The translations under genes and the position numbers were made by a program. From contig CAMJBC010000001.1 in NCBI GenBank assembly GCA_946403755.1, positions 144,735-180,624 of the forward strand: 35,890 nt of DNA, read 5' to 3'. The notes beneath the pieces were generated by a model that saw only the letters and a list, made by a program, of their open reading frames with translations, had not been told where the DNA came from and did not search any database. Below, piece after piece: positions 1 to 6,315 of the stretch. Numbering within the stretch: the stretch's first letter is position 1; the number at the start of each line of letters is the position of its first letter. The stretch is from an uncultured Mycoplasmatota bacterium. Its GTDB lineage: Bacteria > Bacillota_I > Bacilli_A > RF39 > UBA660.

Positions 1-53
1 TCTCTAAATAAATTAGTATGAGCACTTACTATTTTATTAATGACATCATTCAT
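1..53 (-). CDS. 5' end of an unidentified protein (partial)
   Basis: The minus strand has an ATG at 53-51 behind an AGGTGAT-type ribosome binding site, the form used by many genes here. It reads open to the window edge as MNDVINKIVSAHTNLFR. Seventeen residues are too few to assign a family. It follows the tmRNA terminator, so it probably has its own promoter or uses read-through. Confidence 0.5.
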   Translation of the reverse strand, partial: MNDVINKIVSAHTNLFR

Positions 54-78
54 AAGAATCACCTAGATTTATTATATC

Positions 79-100
79 AAAAAAAGAACCATTAGGTTCT
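79..100 (-). terminator. Terminator of tmRNA
   Basis: Read on the minus strand, AGAACC-taat-GGTTCT forms a six-pair stem followed by a U tract. It lies 12 bases beyond the CCA end of the tmRNA. Confidence 0.8.
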
Positions 101-112
101 TAAAATTCATAT

Positions 113-470
113 TGGTGGAGCTGAGGAGTAATGAACTCCTGTCCAAGATATATTCTATTAACACATCTACATGTTTAGTTGGTTTTTATTCTCATATAAT
201 AATATAGATTGCCAACATCTTTTATTATACAAAGTTCATAAAACCTTCATTAATTAGTATGAACACCTAATTAGTATAGTTCACTTTATGACACCCATCT
301 TAAATCTCGTGAACAAAAGATAAAAGTGGATGCTCTAGCTTTTAACTAATTATTAAGCAAAAGCTGGAGAGAAACTATATTCGTTTCCGTTTATTTTAAG
401 TTTTGCATTTATAGTATGCCTACTACATGCATATTAACCAAACATTATCCTGTCGAATCAATGCAGCCCC
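113..470 (-). ncRNA. ssrA: Transfer-messenger RNA (tmRNA)
   Basis: tmRNA rescues stalled ribosomes and tags the unfinished protein for proteolysis. The 5' end (GGGGCTGCATTGATTCGACA) and the 3' end (CAGCTCC-A-CCA, minus strand) pair as a seven-base acceptor stem, and a T-arm with GGAGTTCATTACTCC-like sequence precedes the 3' end. The tag frame starts with the resume codon GCA at 406 and ends with tandem TAA stops at 355-350, giving AKLKINGNEYSFSPAFA (17 residues). The tail AFA replaces the ALAA common in Firmicutes and resembles Mollicutes tags. Length is 358 nt, normal for one-piece tmRNA. CCA is encoded. smpB is not in the window. Identification is firm; internal pseudoknots were not folded. 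Confidence 0.97.
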
Positions 471-487
471 AAATTAATAATACATAG

Positions 488-516
488 ATTATACCATAAA
501 ATAATTAAAATGACAA
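488..516 (-). promoter_or_regulatory. Promoter of ssrA
   Basis: On the minus strand TTGTCA (516-511), a 17-base spacer and TATAAT (493-488), with an extended TGG before the -10. Initiation is predicted near 481, about 11 bases before the mature tmRNA 5' end. Confidence 0.85.
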
Positions 517-521
517 TTGTA

Positions 522-550
522 ATGACATTTAAAACAAAATATGTTAAAAT
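522..550 (+). promoter_or_regulatory. Promoter of the thioredoxin-like gene
   Basis: ATGACA (522-527), a 17-base spacer and TAAAAT (545-550) with an extended TGT. It is back to back with the ssrA promoter, the two -35 boxes being five bases apart. It lies downstream of the ATG at 510, which rules out that start. Confidence 0.7.
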
Positions 551-566
551 AATTGTGGTGTTAGAA

Positions 567-1187
567 ATGAAAAGAATAAAAATTATAGGTATAATTATTT
601 TTGCTGTTATTGGAGCTTTATTAATATATAATCACTTTAATACAGAAGAATTTAAAAATAGTTTACCAAACAAAATATCAAAAGCTTATGGTTTAGATAG
701 CAAAACAGTAGTATATGAAAGTGCTAATATTGATGAAATTATTAATATAATAGCAAATAAGTATGGAATCATATTTATGTGTACTCCTGAAACTAAATGG
801 TGTAAGAAATATGCAGAACTACTTAATGAAGTAGCTATTGAAAAAGATGTAGATAAAATATACTATCTAAATATTAAAAATGAAAGAAGTATGAATACTA
901 ATAAATATCAAAAATTAGTAAATCAGTTAGAAGATGTATTATTTACAGATGATACTGGTAATAAAAGAATATATATGCCAGAAGTAGTATTTGTACGTGA
1001 TGGTAAAATAATAGCTCATGATAATGAAACATCATTTATAACAAACGATCAAACAGTAAGTGATTATTGGACTCAAGAAAATATTAATAAATTCAAAGTT
1101 AAATTATATGAATATATAGATTTATTAAATACAATAGAAGAAAACAATGAAACAACTGATAATTCTACATTAGAAAGTGAGGAATAA
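567..1187 (+). CDS. Membrane-anchored thioredoxin-like protein
   Basis: 206 residues from the ATG at 567. An earlier in-frame ATG at 510 lies upstream of the promoter and is rejected. The N-terminus (MKRIKIIGIIIFAVIGALLI) is one membrane segment or uncleaved signal; the rest should face outward. Residues 68-85 (IIFMCTPETKWCKKYAEL) resemble the thioredoxin active-site strand and helix, but the cysteines (C72, C79) are spaced CX6C, not CXXC. MPEVVF near residue 137 fits the cis-Pro region of the fold. This matches the general look of bacteriocin-accessory or thioredoxin-like proteins of Firmicutes. Redox activity is uncertain because of the cysteine spacing. It is co-transcribed with the following gene, two bases downstream. 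Confidence 0.75.
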   Translation: MKRIKIIGIIIFAVIGALLIYNHFNTEEFKNSLPNKISKAYGLDSKTVVYESANIDEIINIIANKYGIIFMCTPETKWCKKYAELLNEVAIEKDVDKIYYLNIKNERSMNTNKYQKLVNQLEDVLFTDDTGNKRIYMPEVVFVRDGKIIAHDNETSFITNDQTVSDYWTQENINKFKVKLYEYIDLLNTIEENNETTDNSTLESEE

Positions 1188-1189
1188 AT

Positions 1190-1501
1190 ATGCAATGGCA
1201 ATATTTAATAATAGCTGGCATTTTATTAGTAATATCATTAGTAATAATTAAACTTAGAAAAAAAGATTTTCATGATGATATGAATAAATTAATACAATAT
1301 TTAGGTGGAAAAGAAAATATAATTGATTCACAAATTAATTTATCTAGATTAAAAGTTACATTAAAAGATACAAGTATTGTAAATAAAGAAGGAATTCAAA
1401 AATTAGGTGCTAAAGGAATAGTTGAAATTGATAATGAATTAAAAATAATACTTGGTCCTAATTCAAAACAAATTAAAAAATATATGGCTGATTTAAAATA
1501 A
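1190..1501 (+). CDS. Membrane-tethered PTS EIIB-like domain without the active cysteine
   Basis: 103 residues: one N-terminal membrane helix (about 4-21), then a domain resembling the glucose-family PTS EIIB fold (LIQYLGGKENIIDSQINLSR, LKVTLKDTSIVNKEGIQKLG and a GPN near residue 90). In true EIIB proteins the phosphorylated cysteine sits in a CATRLR motif; here the aligned stretch is NLSRLK, with Asn in place of Cys, so it should not carry phosphate. There is no EIIC domain. GAGG at 1179-1182 is the ribosome binding site. The role is unknown; a structural or sensing function is inferred. The pairing with a thioredoxin-like protein is the only context. Confidence 0.75.
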   Translation: MQWQYLIIAGILLVISLVIIKLRKKDFHDDMNKLIQYLGGKENIIDSQINLSRLKVTLKDTSIVNKEGIQKLGAKGIVEIDNELKIILGPNSKQIKKYMADLK

Positions 1502-1520
1502 TCAGTCTTTTTTATTATAA

Positions 1521-1546
1521 AAAAAGCACTTTTTATAGTGCTTTTA
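1521..1546. terminator. Bidirectional terminator between convergent genes
   Basis: AAGCACT (1524-1530), loop TTTTAT, AGTGCTT (1537-1543). The U tract is long on the minus strand and short on the plus strand. The hairpin contains the stop codon of the minus-strand gene. Confidence 0.8.
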
Positions 1547-2435
1547 ATCTATATAAATTAAATGAAGGTCTATTATTTAATCTAAAATCATATTCATTAG
1601 TACCAAGACCACTAGATATATAAATATTTGTAATACCTTTTTTATAATATTCTTCACTATATTTATACATAGAACTATCTTTTATAAGGCCTCCATAGAA
1701 AGGTATTTGAATTAAACCTCCCAAAGAGTGACCACCAAGTATTAAATCTACTTCATAATTACTATCATCTATTGATTTAATTGTTTTACCATCATGAACT
1801 AAAGTAATAACATATTTTCTATTATCATCTTTATAAAATTCAAATGCTTTATTTAAATCAGATTTTTCTTTAATAGAACTTGGTAATCCAACTATATAAA
1901 TACTTTCATTAGTTTTATAAAATATTTCTTCATATGAATTACTTAATATAGTAAAACCAGAAGTAGTCATTATTTCTTCATAATTATTTAATTTGTAATC
2001 ATTATCTCCATATATAGCATATTTGCCAATTTTAGCCTCAATTTTAGATAAATTCTCATTTAATATATTTATATCATCATCATTTAATTTAATCATTGGT
2101 GGGACTAAATCACCCGTAAAAACAACTATATCAGGTTTAAGTATATTAATTTTATCTACAAGTGCTATTAAATCATCTTTTTCAAATGTAGATTTATAAT
2201 ATAAATCAGAAAAATGAACTATTTTAATACCACTAAAATTTTCACTTAATATATTACTTTCTACCCTATACTCTTTAACTATTAATCCTTTAGTACCAAC
2301 ATATTTAGAATAAAAGATTAAACCAACTATTATTATAATTAGAATAATAATGAAATTTATTAAACCTTTATGACTAGGTCTTACTTCTTCATCTTCTTCT
2401 AATTCTTCAATTTCTTCATCATCTTTCTTACTCAT
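1533..2435 (-). CDS. Membrane-anchored metallophosphoesterase-like protein with degenerate metal site
   Basis: 300 residues: an acidic N-terminus, one membrane helix (about 27-45), then a YkuE/YaeI-like calcineurin-type domain. The five blocks are recognisable but altered. DXH reads SDLYY (His to Tyr), GD is intact in FTGDLV, GNHD reads GDND (Asn to Asp, His to Asn), LVH is intact, and GHTHGG reads GHSLGG (second His to Leu). Two ligands of metal site 1 are therefore missing. Either the enzyme works with one metal or it is inactive. Its start overlaps the upstream stop codon by one base (TAATG), so the two are translationally coupled. The active members of this group cleave phosphodiesters or UDP-lipid intermediates; function here is not assignable. 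Confidence 0.85.
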   Translation of the reverse strand: MSKKDDEEIEELEEDEEVRPSHKGLINFIIILIIIIVGLIFYSKYVGTKGLIVKEYRVESNILSENFSGIKIVHFSDLYYKSTFEKDDLIALVDKINILKPDIVVFTGDLVPPMIKLNDDDINILNENLSKIEAKIGKYAIYGDNDYKLNNYEEIMTTSGFTILSNSYEEIFYKTNESIYIVGLPSSIKEKSDLNKAFEFYKDDNRKYVITLVHDGKTIKSIDDSNYEVDLILGGHSLGGLIQIPFYGGLIKDSSMYKYSEEYYKKGITNIYISSGLGTNEYDFRLNNRPSFNLYRLKAL

Positions 2436-3157
2436 TATAATACTCCTAGAAAATGTAAATTAATTAATATTAAACCATTCATTAAATTATGAAAACTATG
2501 CACCATTATACTACTGAAAGTAGTTTTAGTAGTATGATCCATTAATGCAAAAGCAAATCCATAACTTCCATAAGGTAATATATATAATAAATCAGTTAAA
2601 ATAAATGTCCCACTAAATACATTAGTCATAATATGAGCTCCACCAAATAAAATACCACTCATAATAGCAAATACCCATTTATTCTTAAATACTGTAGATA
2701 CACTTTTTCTAAATACTAATTCTTCGGTAATAGGAGCAACAATAACAATATTAATTAACATTAATACTGGATTACTAAATAATACCTCTCTTACTAAATC
2801 CTCATTTTGAGAAATACCCTTTAATATACCAATCAACAATATATTAAATGTAATCATCATTACTATCCCTATTACATAATATCTAACTACTGTTTTAAAA
2901 TCTTTCTTAAAATTCTTAGTAAATAATTTAAACTCTTTACCTAAGTCTTTTGAATATATTGCAAGTAATATAATACAAAATAAACTACTACCTAATAAAC
3001 TACATAAAGTAGTATTTCTAAATACTTTAGTAAAAGAATAACCAAATATACTTGGCAATACTAAAACTCCTATTAAACAAAATAAACTTAATAAAACATT
3101 TATAAATAAAGTCCTATTATTTGAAAAATCAAATATTTGCTTAACTATCTTTTTCAT
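2435..3157 (-). CDS. CPBP-family intramembrane glutamic protease (CAAX/Abi)
   Basis: 240 residues with about seven hydrophobic segments. The CPBP motifs are present in order: TEELVFR (EExxxR, about residue 140), FGGAHI (FxxxH) and HSFHNLMN (HxxxN near the C-terminus). Family members are membrane proteases or self-immunity and processing proteins. The GTG at 3166 lies inside the ribosome binding site AGGTGAA, so the ATG at 3157 is chosen. A weak promoter (-10 TATAAT at 3180-3175) precedes it, separating it from tyrS, which ends in a strong terminator. The substrate is unknown. Confidence 0.88.
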   Translation of the reverse strand: MKKIVKQIFDFSNNRTLFINVLLSLFCLIGVLVLPSIFGYSFTKVFRNTTLCSLLGSSLFCIILLAIYSKDLGKEFKLFTKNFKKDFKTVVRYYVIGIVMMITFNILLIGILKGISQNEDLVREVLFSNPVLMLINIVIVAPITEELVFRKSVSTVFKNKWVFAIMSGILFGGAHIMTNVFSGTFILTDLLYILPYGSYGFAFALMDHTTKTTFSSIMVHSFHNLMNGLILINLHFLGVL

Positions 3158-3204
3158 ATATTTCACCTATATTAATTATATAATAATAAACATATTTATA
3201 AAAG

Positions 3205-3237
3205 AAAAAAGTTAACTTATTCAGTTAAGTTAACTTT
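3205..3237 (-). terminator. Terminator of dut-tyrS
   Basis: A perfect 12-pair stem (AAAGTTAACTTA at 3208-3219 and its complement at 3226-3237) is followed on the minus strand by a U tract. It starts just before the tyrS stop codon. Confidence 0.85.
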
Positions 3238-4422
3238 AATATGTACTTTTTTACCTTTACTAATAATAAATTTATCCTTAAACATATCTTTAGTAATTAG
3301 CATATTTGGATCAGTAACTTTTTCAGAATTAATACTTATTCCATTACCTTGTATTAATCTTCTAGCTTCGGATTTAGAAGGTGCTAAGTTAGTTTGTACA
3401 AGTACATCCATTATATTAGTATTATCTTCTAATTTAACTTCTGCTTCTTCCATACCTTCTTCACTATATCCTTTAGAGAATACTTCTTCACTTGTTTTAA
3501 CAGCTAAATCAGCTTCTTCTTTACCATGTAAATCTTTAACAAATTCATAAGCAAGTGTTTTTTGAGCTAATCTCTTTTCAGGTTCATTTTTAACACTTTC
3601 TTCTAATTTATCAATTTCTTCTGGAGTTAAGAATGTAAATACTTTTAAGTATTCAATTACTTTAGAGTCATCAGTATTAATTAAATATTGATAAATTTTA
3701 TATGGACTAGTTTTTTCTTTATCAAGCCATAGTGCATTTCCCTCACTTTTACCAAATTTATTACCATTTTGATCTAATATTAATGGCATAGTAAATCCAT
3801 ATGCTTCTTTATTTAATTTCTTTTTAATTAATTCAATACCAGTAGTAATATTACCCCATTGATCAGAACCAGCAACTTGCATAATACAATTATTTCTTTG
3901 GAATAATTCTAAAAAGTCATTTCCTTGTATTAAAGTATAAGAAAATTCTGCATAAGTAATGCCAGTTTCTAATCTTCTTCTAATAATATCTTTATCAAGC
4001 ATGTAATTAACATTAATATATTTACCTACATCTCGTAAGAAATCTAAGTATGAAACATCTTTAGTCCAATCATAATTATCAACAAGAGTTGCTTTTCCAT
4101 CTAAGATTTTATCAATTTGATTTCTAATTCCTTCAATGTTTTTTCTTACAGTTTCATAACTAATAATTTCTCTTTCAGCAGTAGGTCTTGGATCTCCTAT
4201 TAAACCAGTTGCACCACCACATAATAAAATTGGTTTATGTCCATGCATTGCTAGTCTTTTAGCAGTAACAAGCGAACAATAATGTCCTATATGTAATGAA
4301 TCAGCAGTAGGATCAGTTCCCCAATAAAATGTTACCTTCTCATTATTAATTAAATTTTCTATTTCAGGACTACTTATATCTTTTACAAGTCCTCTCCATT
4401 TTAATTCTTCAAAAAATGTCAT
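3217..4422 (-). CDS. tyrS: Tyrosyl-tRNA synthetase
   Basis: 401 residues. It attaches tyrosine to tRNA-Tyr in the cytoplasm. The class I signature is LHIGH at residues 43-47 and the KMSKS loop is KFGKS near residue 228. TGLIGDP, YTLIQGNDF and QVAGSDQWGNI are typical of the TyrRS core. The C-terminal S4-like RNA-binding domain (APSKSEARRLIQGNGISIN) is present. Length is normal. The start overlaps the dut stop by one base, so it is translated in the same operon, behind a tyrosine T-box. Confidence 0.98.
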   Translation of the reverse strand: MTFFEELKWRGLVKDISSPEIENLINNEKVTFYWGTDPTADSLHIGHYCSLVTAKRLAMHGHKPILLCGGATGLIGDPRPTAEREIISYETVRKNIEGIRNQIDKILDGKATLVDNYDWTKDVSYLDFLRDVGKYINVNYMLDKDIIRRRLETGITYAEFSYTLIQGNDFLELFQRNNCIMQVAGSDQWGNITTGIELIKKKLNKEAYGFTMPLILDQNGNKFGKSEGNALWLDKEKTSPYKIYQYLINTDDSKVIEYLKVFTFLTPEEIDKLEESVKNEPEKRLAQKTLAYEFVKDLHGKEEADLAVKTSEEVFSKGYSEEGMEEAEVKLEDNTNIMDVLVQTNLAPSKSEARRLIQGNGISINSEKVTDPNMLITKDMFKDKFIISKGKKVHIKVNLTE

Positions 4423-4907
4423 TATTTTCCCTCCTTATTAGTAGAGCCAATTCCACCTTTTCTTTTTTTAATATTTTTGTCTTCATCATCAACAGTTAAG
4501 AATTTTACAAATATTCCTTGAGCAATTCTATCCCCTACTTTTACTTCAAAATCCTTAGTGCCATGATTTATTAATTTAATAGCGAAGTGTCCTTCATTTT
4601 CTTCATTATTATAGAAGTCTGCATCTATAACACCTACACTATTTGATAAACAAACATCATATTTAAAACCAACTGAACTTCTATCAAATATAAAGAATAC
4701 TTCATCATCATTCATTTCAACTTTAACACCAGTTTTAAATGCATGAGATTCACCAGGTTTTAAAGTATACTCTTCTATACTTCTAATATCATATCCTGCA
4801 CTTTTAGAAGTGCTTCTTTTAGGAAGTTCAATACTTTCATATAATTCTTTATCATCACAAACATCTTTCTTAAATTGTTCATATGATATTTTGTAAAACT
4901 TTCTCAT
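4422..4907 (-). CDS. dut: dUTP diphosphatase (trimeric type)
   Basis: 161 residues. It hydrolyses dUTP to dUMP and pyrophosphate, keeping uracil out of DNA and feeding dTMP synthesis. Motif 1 is KSAGYDIRS, motif 2 RSSVGFKY, motif 3 GVIDADFYNN, motif 4 GDRIAQGIF and the C-terminal motif 5 GGIGSTNK. A GGAGG ribosome binding site lies seven bases before the ATG. It is the first gene after the tyrosine T-box and precedes tyrS, which places a nucleotide-pool enzyme under tyrosine control. Confidence 0.95.
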   Translation of the reverse strand: MRKFYKISYEQFKKDVCDDKELYESIELPKRSTSKSAGYDIRSIEEYTLKPGESHAFKTGVKVEMNDDEVFFIFDRSSVGFKYDVCLSNSVGVIDADFYNNEENEGHFAIKLINHGTKDFEVKVGDRIAQGIFVKFLTVDDEDKNIKKRKGGIGSTNKEGK

Positions 4908-4922
4908 AATTTTCCTCCAAAT

Positions 4923-5123
4923 AAAAAGGTACCATTATAAGGACGAATATATCGTGGTACCACCTTAATTTATAGAATAATCAAATTAATCTACCTCTTG
5001 ATTATATCGCATCACCATCAAGCTCCAAAATATGTAACTTATTATGAATATCTAATAGTTTTCACCAACCACTATTTCTCTATAAAAGACATTTCATAAC
5101 TCTTTTATTTCTTCACAGCTATC
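4923..5123 (-). promoter_or_regulatory. T-box leader (tyrosine) upstream of dut-tyrS
   Basis: The minus strand contains the T-box core AAGGTGGTACCACG at 4966-4953. The UGGU bulge fits a tRNA discriminator A, as in tRNA-Tyr. A terminator stem GGTACC...GGTACC with a U tract ends at 4923. The Stem I apical sequence (AGAGAAATAGTGGTTGGTGA, about 5082-5063) is typical. On the 3' side of Stem I, AAGTTACATA carries TAC (Tyr) at the expected specifier position. Uncharged tRNA-Tyr should favour the antiterminator and turn the operon on. The structure was traced by eye only. Confidence 0.9.
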
Positions 5124-5129
5124 GAATAA

Positions 5130-5158
5130 AGTATATGATATTAAATAGTTTTTGTCAA
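5130..5158 (-). promoter_or_regulatory. Promoter of T-box-dut-tyrS
   Basis: TTGACA (5158-5153), a 17-base spacer and TATACT (5135-5130) on the minus strand. The -35 box abuts the U tract of the efp terminator. Confidence 0.85.
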
Positions 5159-5183
5159 TAAAAAAGAAACCTTTTGGTTTCTT
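5157..5183 (-). terminator. Terminator of rpmG-efp
   Basis: AAGAAACC-aaaa-GGTTTCTT followed by Ts on the minus strand. It overlaps the efp stop codon. Confidence 0.85.
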
Positions 5184-5739
5184 ATCCTTTACTGAAATAT
5201 TTACCATCTCTAGTAGTAATAACTACTTCATCACCTTCACTAATAAATAAAGGTGCTTTTAATTCATATCCTGTTTCAATAGTAATATCTTTTTGTGCTC
5301 CACTAGTTGTATTTCCTTTAACAGCATCTGGTGCACTAATTACTTTGTAAGATACTTTTTCTGGTAATGTAATTCCTACTACTTCACCTTCAATAATCAT
5401 AGATTCAACTTCCATTCCTTCTTTTAGGAATTTGATTTGATCTTCAATTAATGAGGCAGGTATTTCAAGTTGATCATATGTATTTAAATCCATAAATACA
5501 TAATTATCACCAGCAGCATATAAATATGAAAGTTGATTTTTTCTAACATCAGCTTTTTCCATTTTAATACCAGCATTGAATGTAATTTCTTGAGTAGTAC
5601 CAGCTTTTAAATTTTTAAGCTTAGTTTTAACAAAAGCACTACCTTTACCTGGTTTAACATGTTGGAAATCTACTACTTGATAGATAACTCCTTCATATTT
5701 AATTGTCATCCCATTTTTTATATCATTAATATTAAACAT
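5182..5739 (-). CDS. efp: Elongation factor P
   Basis: 185 residues, full length. It binds ribosomes stalled at polyproline stretches and promotes peptide bond formation. The N-terminal KOW-like domain carries the exposed loop KPGKGSAF with Lys32, the position modified in Bacillus subtilis EF-P. The two OB domains follow and the C-terminus keeps the usual GDEVVITTRDGKY form. The gene starts six bases after the rpmG stop, with its weak ribosome binding site inside the end of rpmG. The pair shares a promoter and terminator. No modification enzyme is seen in the window. Confidence 0.98.
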   Translation of the reverse strand: MFNINDIKNGMTIKYEGVIYQVVDFQHVKPGKGSAFVKTKLKNLKAGTTQEITFNAGIKMEKADVRKNQLSYLYAAGDNYVFMDLNTYDQLEIPASLIEDQIKFLKEGMEVESMIIEGEVVGITLPEKVSYKVISAPDAVKGNTTSGAQKDITIETGYELKAPLFISEGDEVVITTRDGKYFSKG

Positions 5740-5745
5740 AATTTA

Positions 5746-5916
5746 TTACGCTGCCTTTCTTTCTTTATGAGCAGTAGATTTATTACATTTTGGACAATAT
5801 TTTTTTACTTCTAATTTTCCTTCTGTATTTTTCTTATTTTTACTAGTTAAATAGTTAATGTTTTTGCATTCAGAACATTGAAGTGCAATTCCTTCTCTAT
5901 TTTCTTTCTTTGCCAT
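5746..5916 (-). CDS. rpmG: Ribosomal protein bL33 (zinc-ribbon form)
   Basis: 56 residues, beginning [19 protein letters not shown]. Two CXXC pairs (C14/C17 and C41/C44) form a zinc ribbon, so this is the zinc-containing paralogue type. The ending HKERKAA is close to the family pattern. AGGAGG lies 10-15 bases before the ATG. It is the first gene of the rpmG-efp unit. In related bacteria the zinc form can be swapped for a zinc-free copy under zinc starvation; no second copy is visible here. Confidence 0.95.
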   Translation of the reverse strand: MAKKENREGIALQCSECKNINYLTSKNKKNTEGKLEVKKYCPKCNKSTAHKERKAA

Positions 5917-5948
5917 AGGACTTTATTCCTCCTTTTTGTACGTATAAA

Positions 5949-5977
5949 ATTATAACAAACAAATATTTAAATATCAA
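5949..5977 (-). promoter_or_regulatory. Promoter of rpmG-efp
   Basis: TTGATA (5977-5972), a 17-base spacer and TATAAT (5954-5949) on the minus strand. Confidence 0.85.
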
Positions 5978-6039
5978 GAAAAATATTCAAGAATATTAGA
6001 TAAAATAAGGAAATAATTGTATTTTATTAAAAAAATATA

Positions 6040-6068
6040 TTGAAAATACGTTTTATTTATGCTATTAT
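6040..6068 (+). promoter_or_regulatory. Promoter of the tRNA pair
   Basis: TTGAAA (6040-6045), a 17-base spacer and TATTAT (6063-6068) with an extended TGC. Initiation is expected near 6075, five bases before the first tRNA. Confidence 0.75.
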
Positions 6069-6079
6069 TAATTAGCGAT

Positions 6080-6156
6080 GGACCTTTAGCTCAATTGGTT
6101 AGAGCATCCGGCTCATAACCGGGCGGTTGTAGGTTCGAGTCCTACAAGGTCCACCA
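6080..6156 (+). tRNA. tRNA with CAT anticodon, most likely tRNA-Ile2 (lysidine-modified)
   Basis: 77 nt with encoded CCA. The cloverleaf closes: acceptor GGACCTT/AAGGTCC, anticodon loop CTCATAA, T-arm TTCGAGT. CAT could mean Met, but the acceptor stem carries C4-G69 and C5-G68, the pairs recognised by TilS, and the body closely resembles tRNA-Ile2 of Bacilli. It lacks the initiator feature of an unpaired first base and three G-C pairs in the anticodon stem, so it is not fMet. It would read AUA, a very common codon in this AT-rich DNA, after conversion of C34 to lysidine. Elongator Met remains the alternative. Confidence 0.9.
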
Positions 6157-6163
6157 CTAATTT

Positions 6164-6248
6164 GCAGGTGTGGCGGAATTGGCAGACGCACTAGACTTAG
6201 GATCTAGCGGAGCAATCCATGGGGGTTCAAGTCCCTTCACCTGCACCA
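6164..6248 (+). tRNA. tRNA-Leu (TAG)
   Basis: 85 nt with encoded CCA. Acceptor GCAGGTG/CACCTGC, anticodon loop CTTAGGA with anticodon TAG, and a long variable arm of the class II type. It is seven bases after the preceding tRNA and co-transcribed with it. Confidence 0.96.
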
Positions 6249-6280
6249 CTAATGATTATATTTGAACTTAGTTCAATTAA

Positions 6281-6313
6281 AAAAAACAATACTTGATTAA
6301 GTATTGTTTTTTT
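6281..6313. terminator. Bidirectional terminator
   Basis: AAAACAATACTT-gatt-AAGTATTGTTTT, a 12-pair stem flanked by A and T runs. It serves the tRNA pair on the plus strand and the metallophosphoesterase on the minus strand. Confidence 0.85.
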
Positions 6314-6315
6314 AT

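Noticed and set aside
510-566. Upstream ATG extension of the thioredoxin-like gene
   Set aside because: The promoter (522-550) lies inside this extension, so the ATG at 510 would not be transcribed from it.
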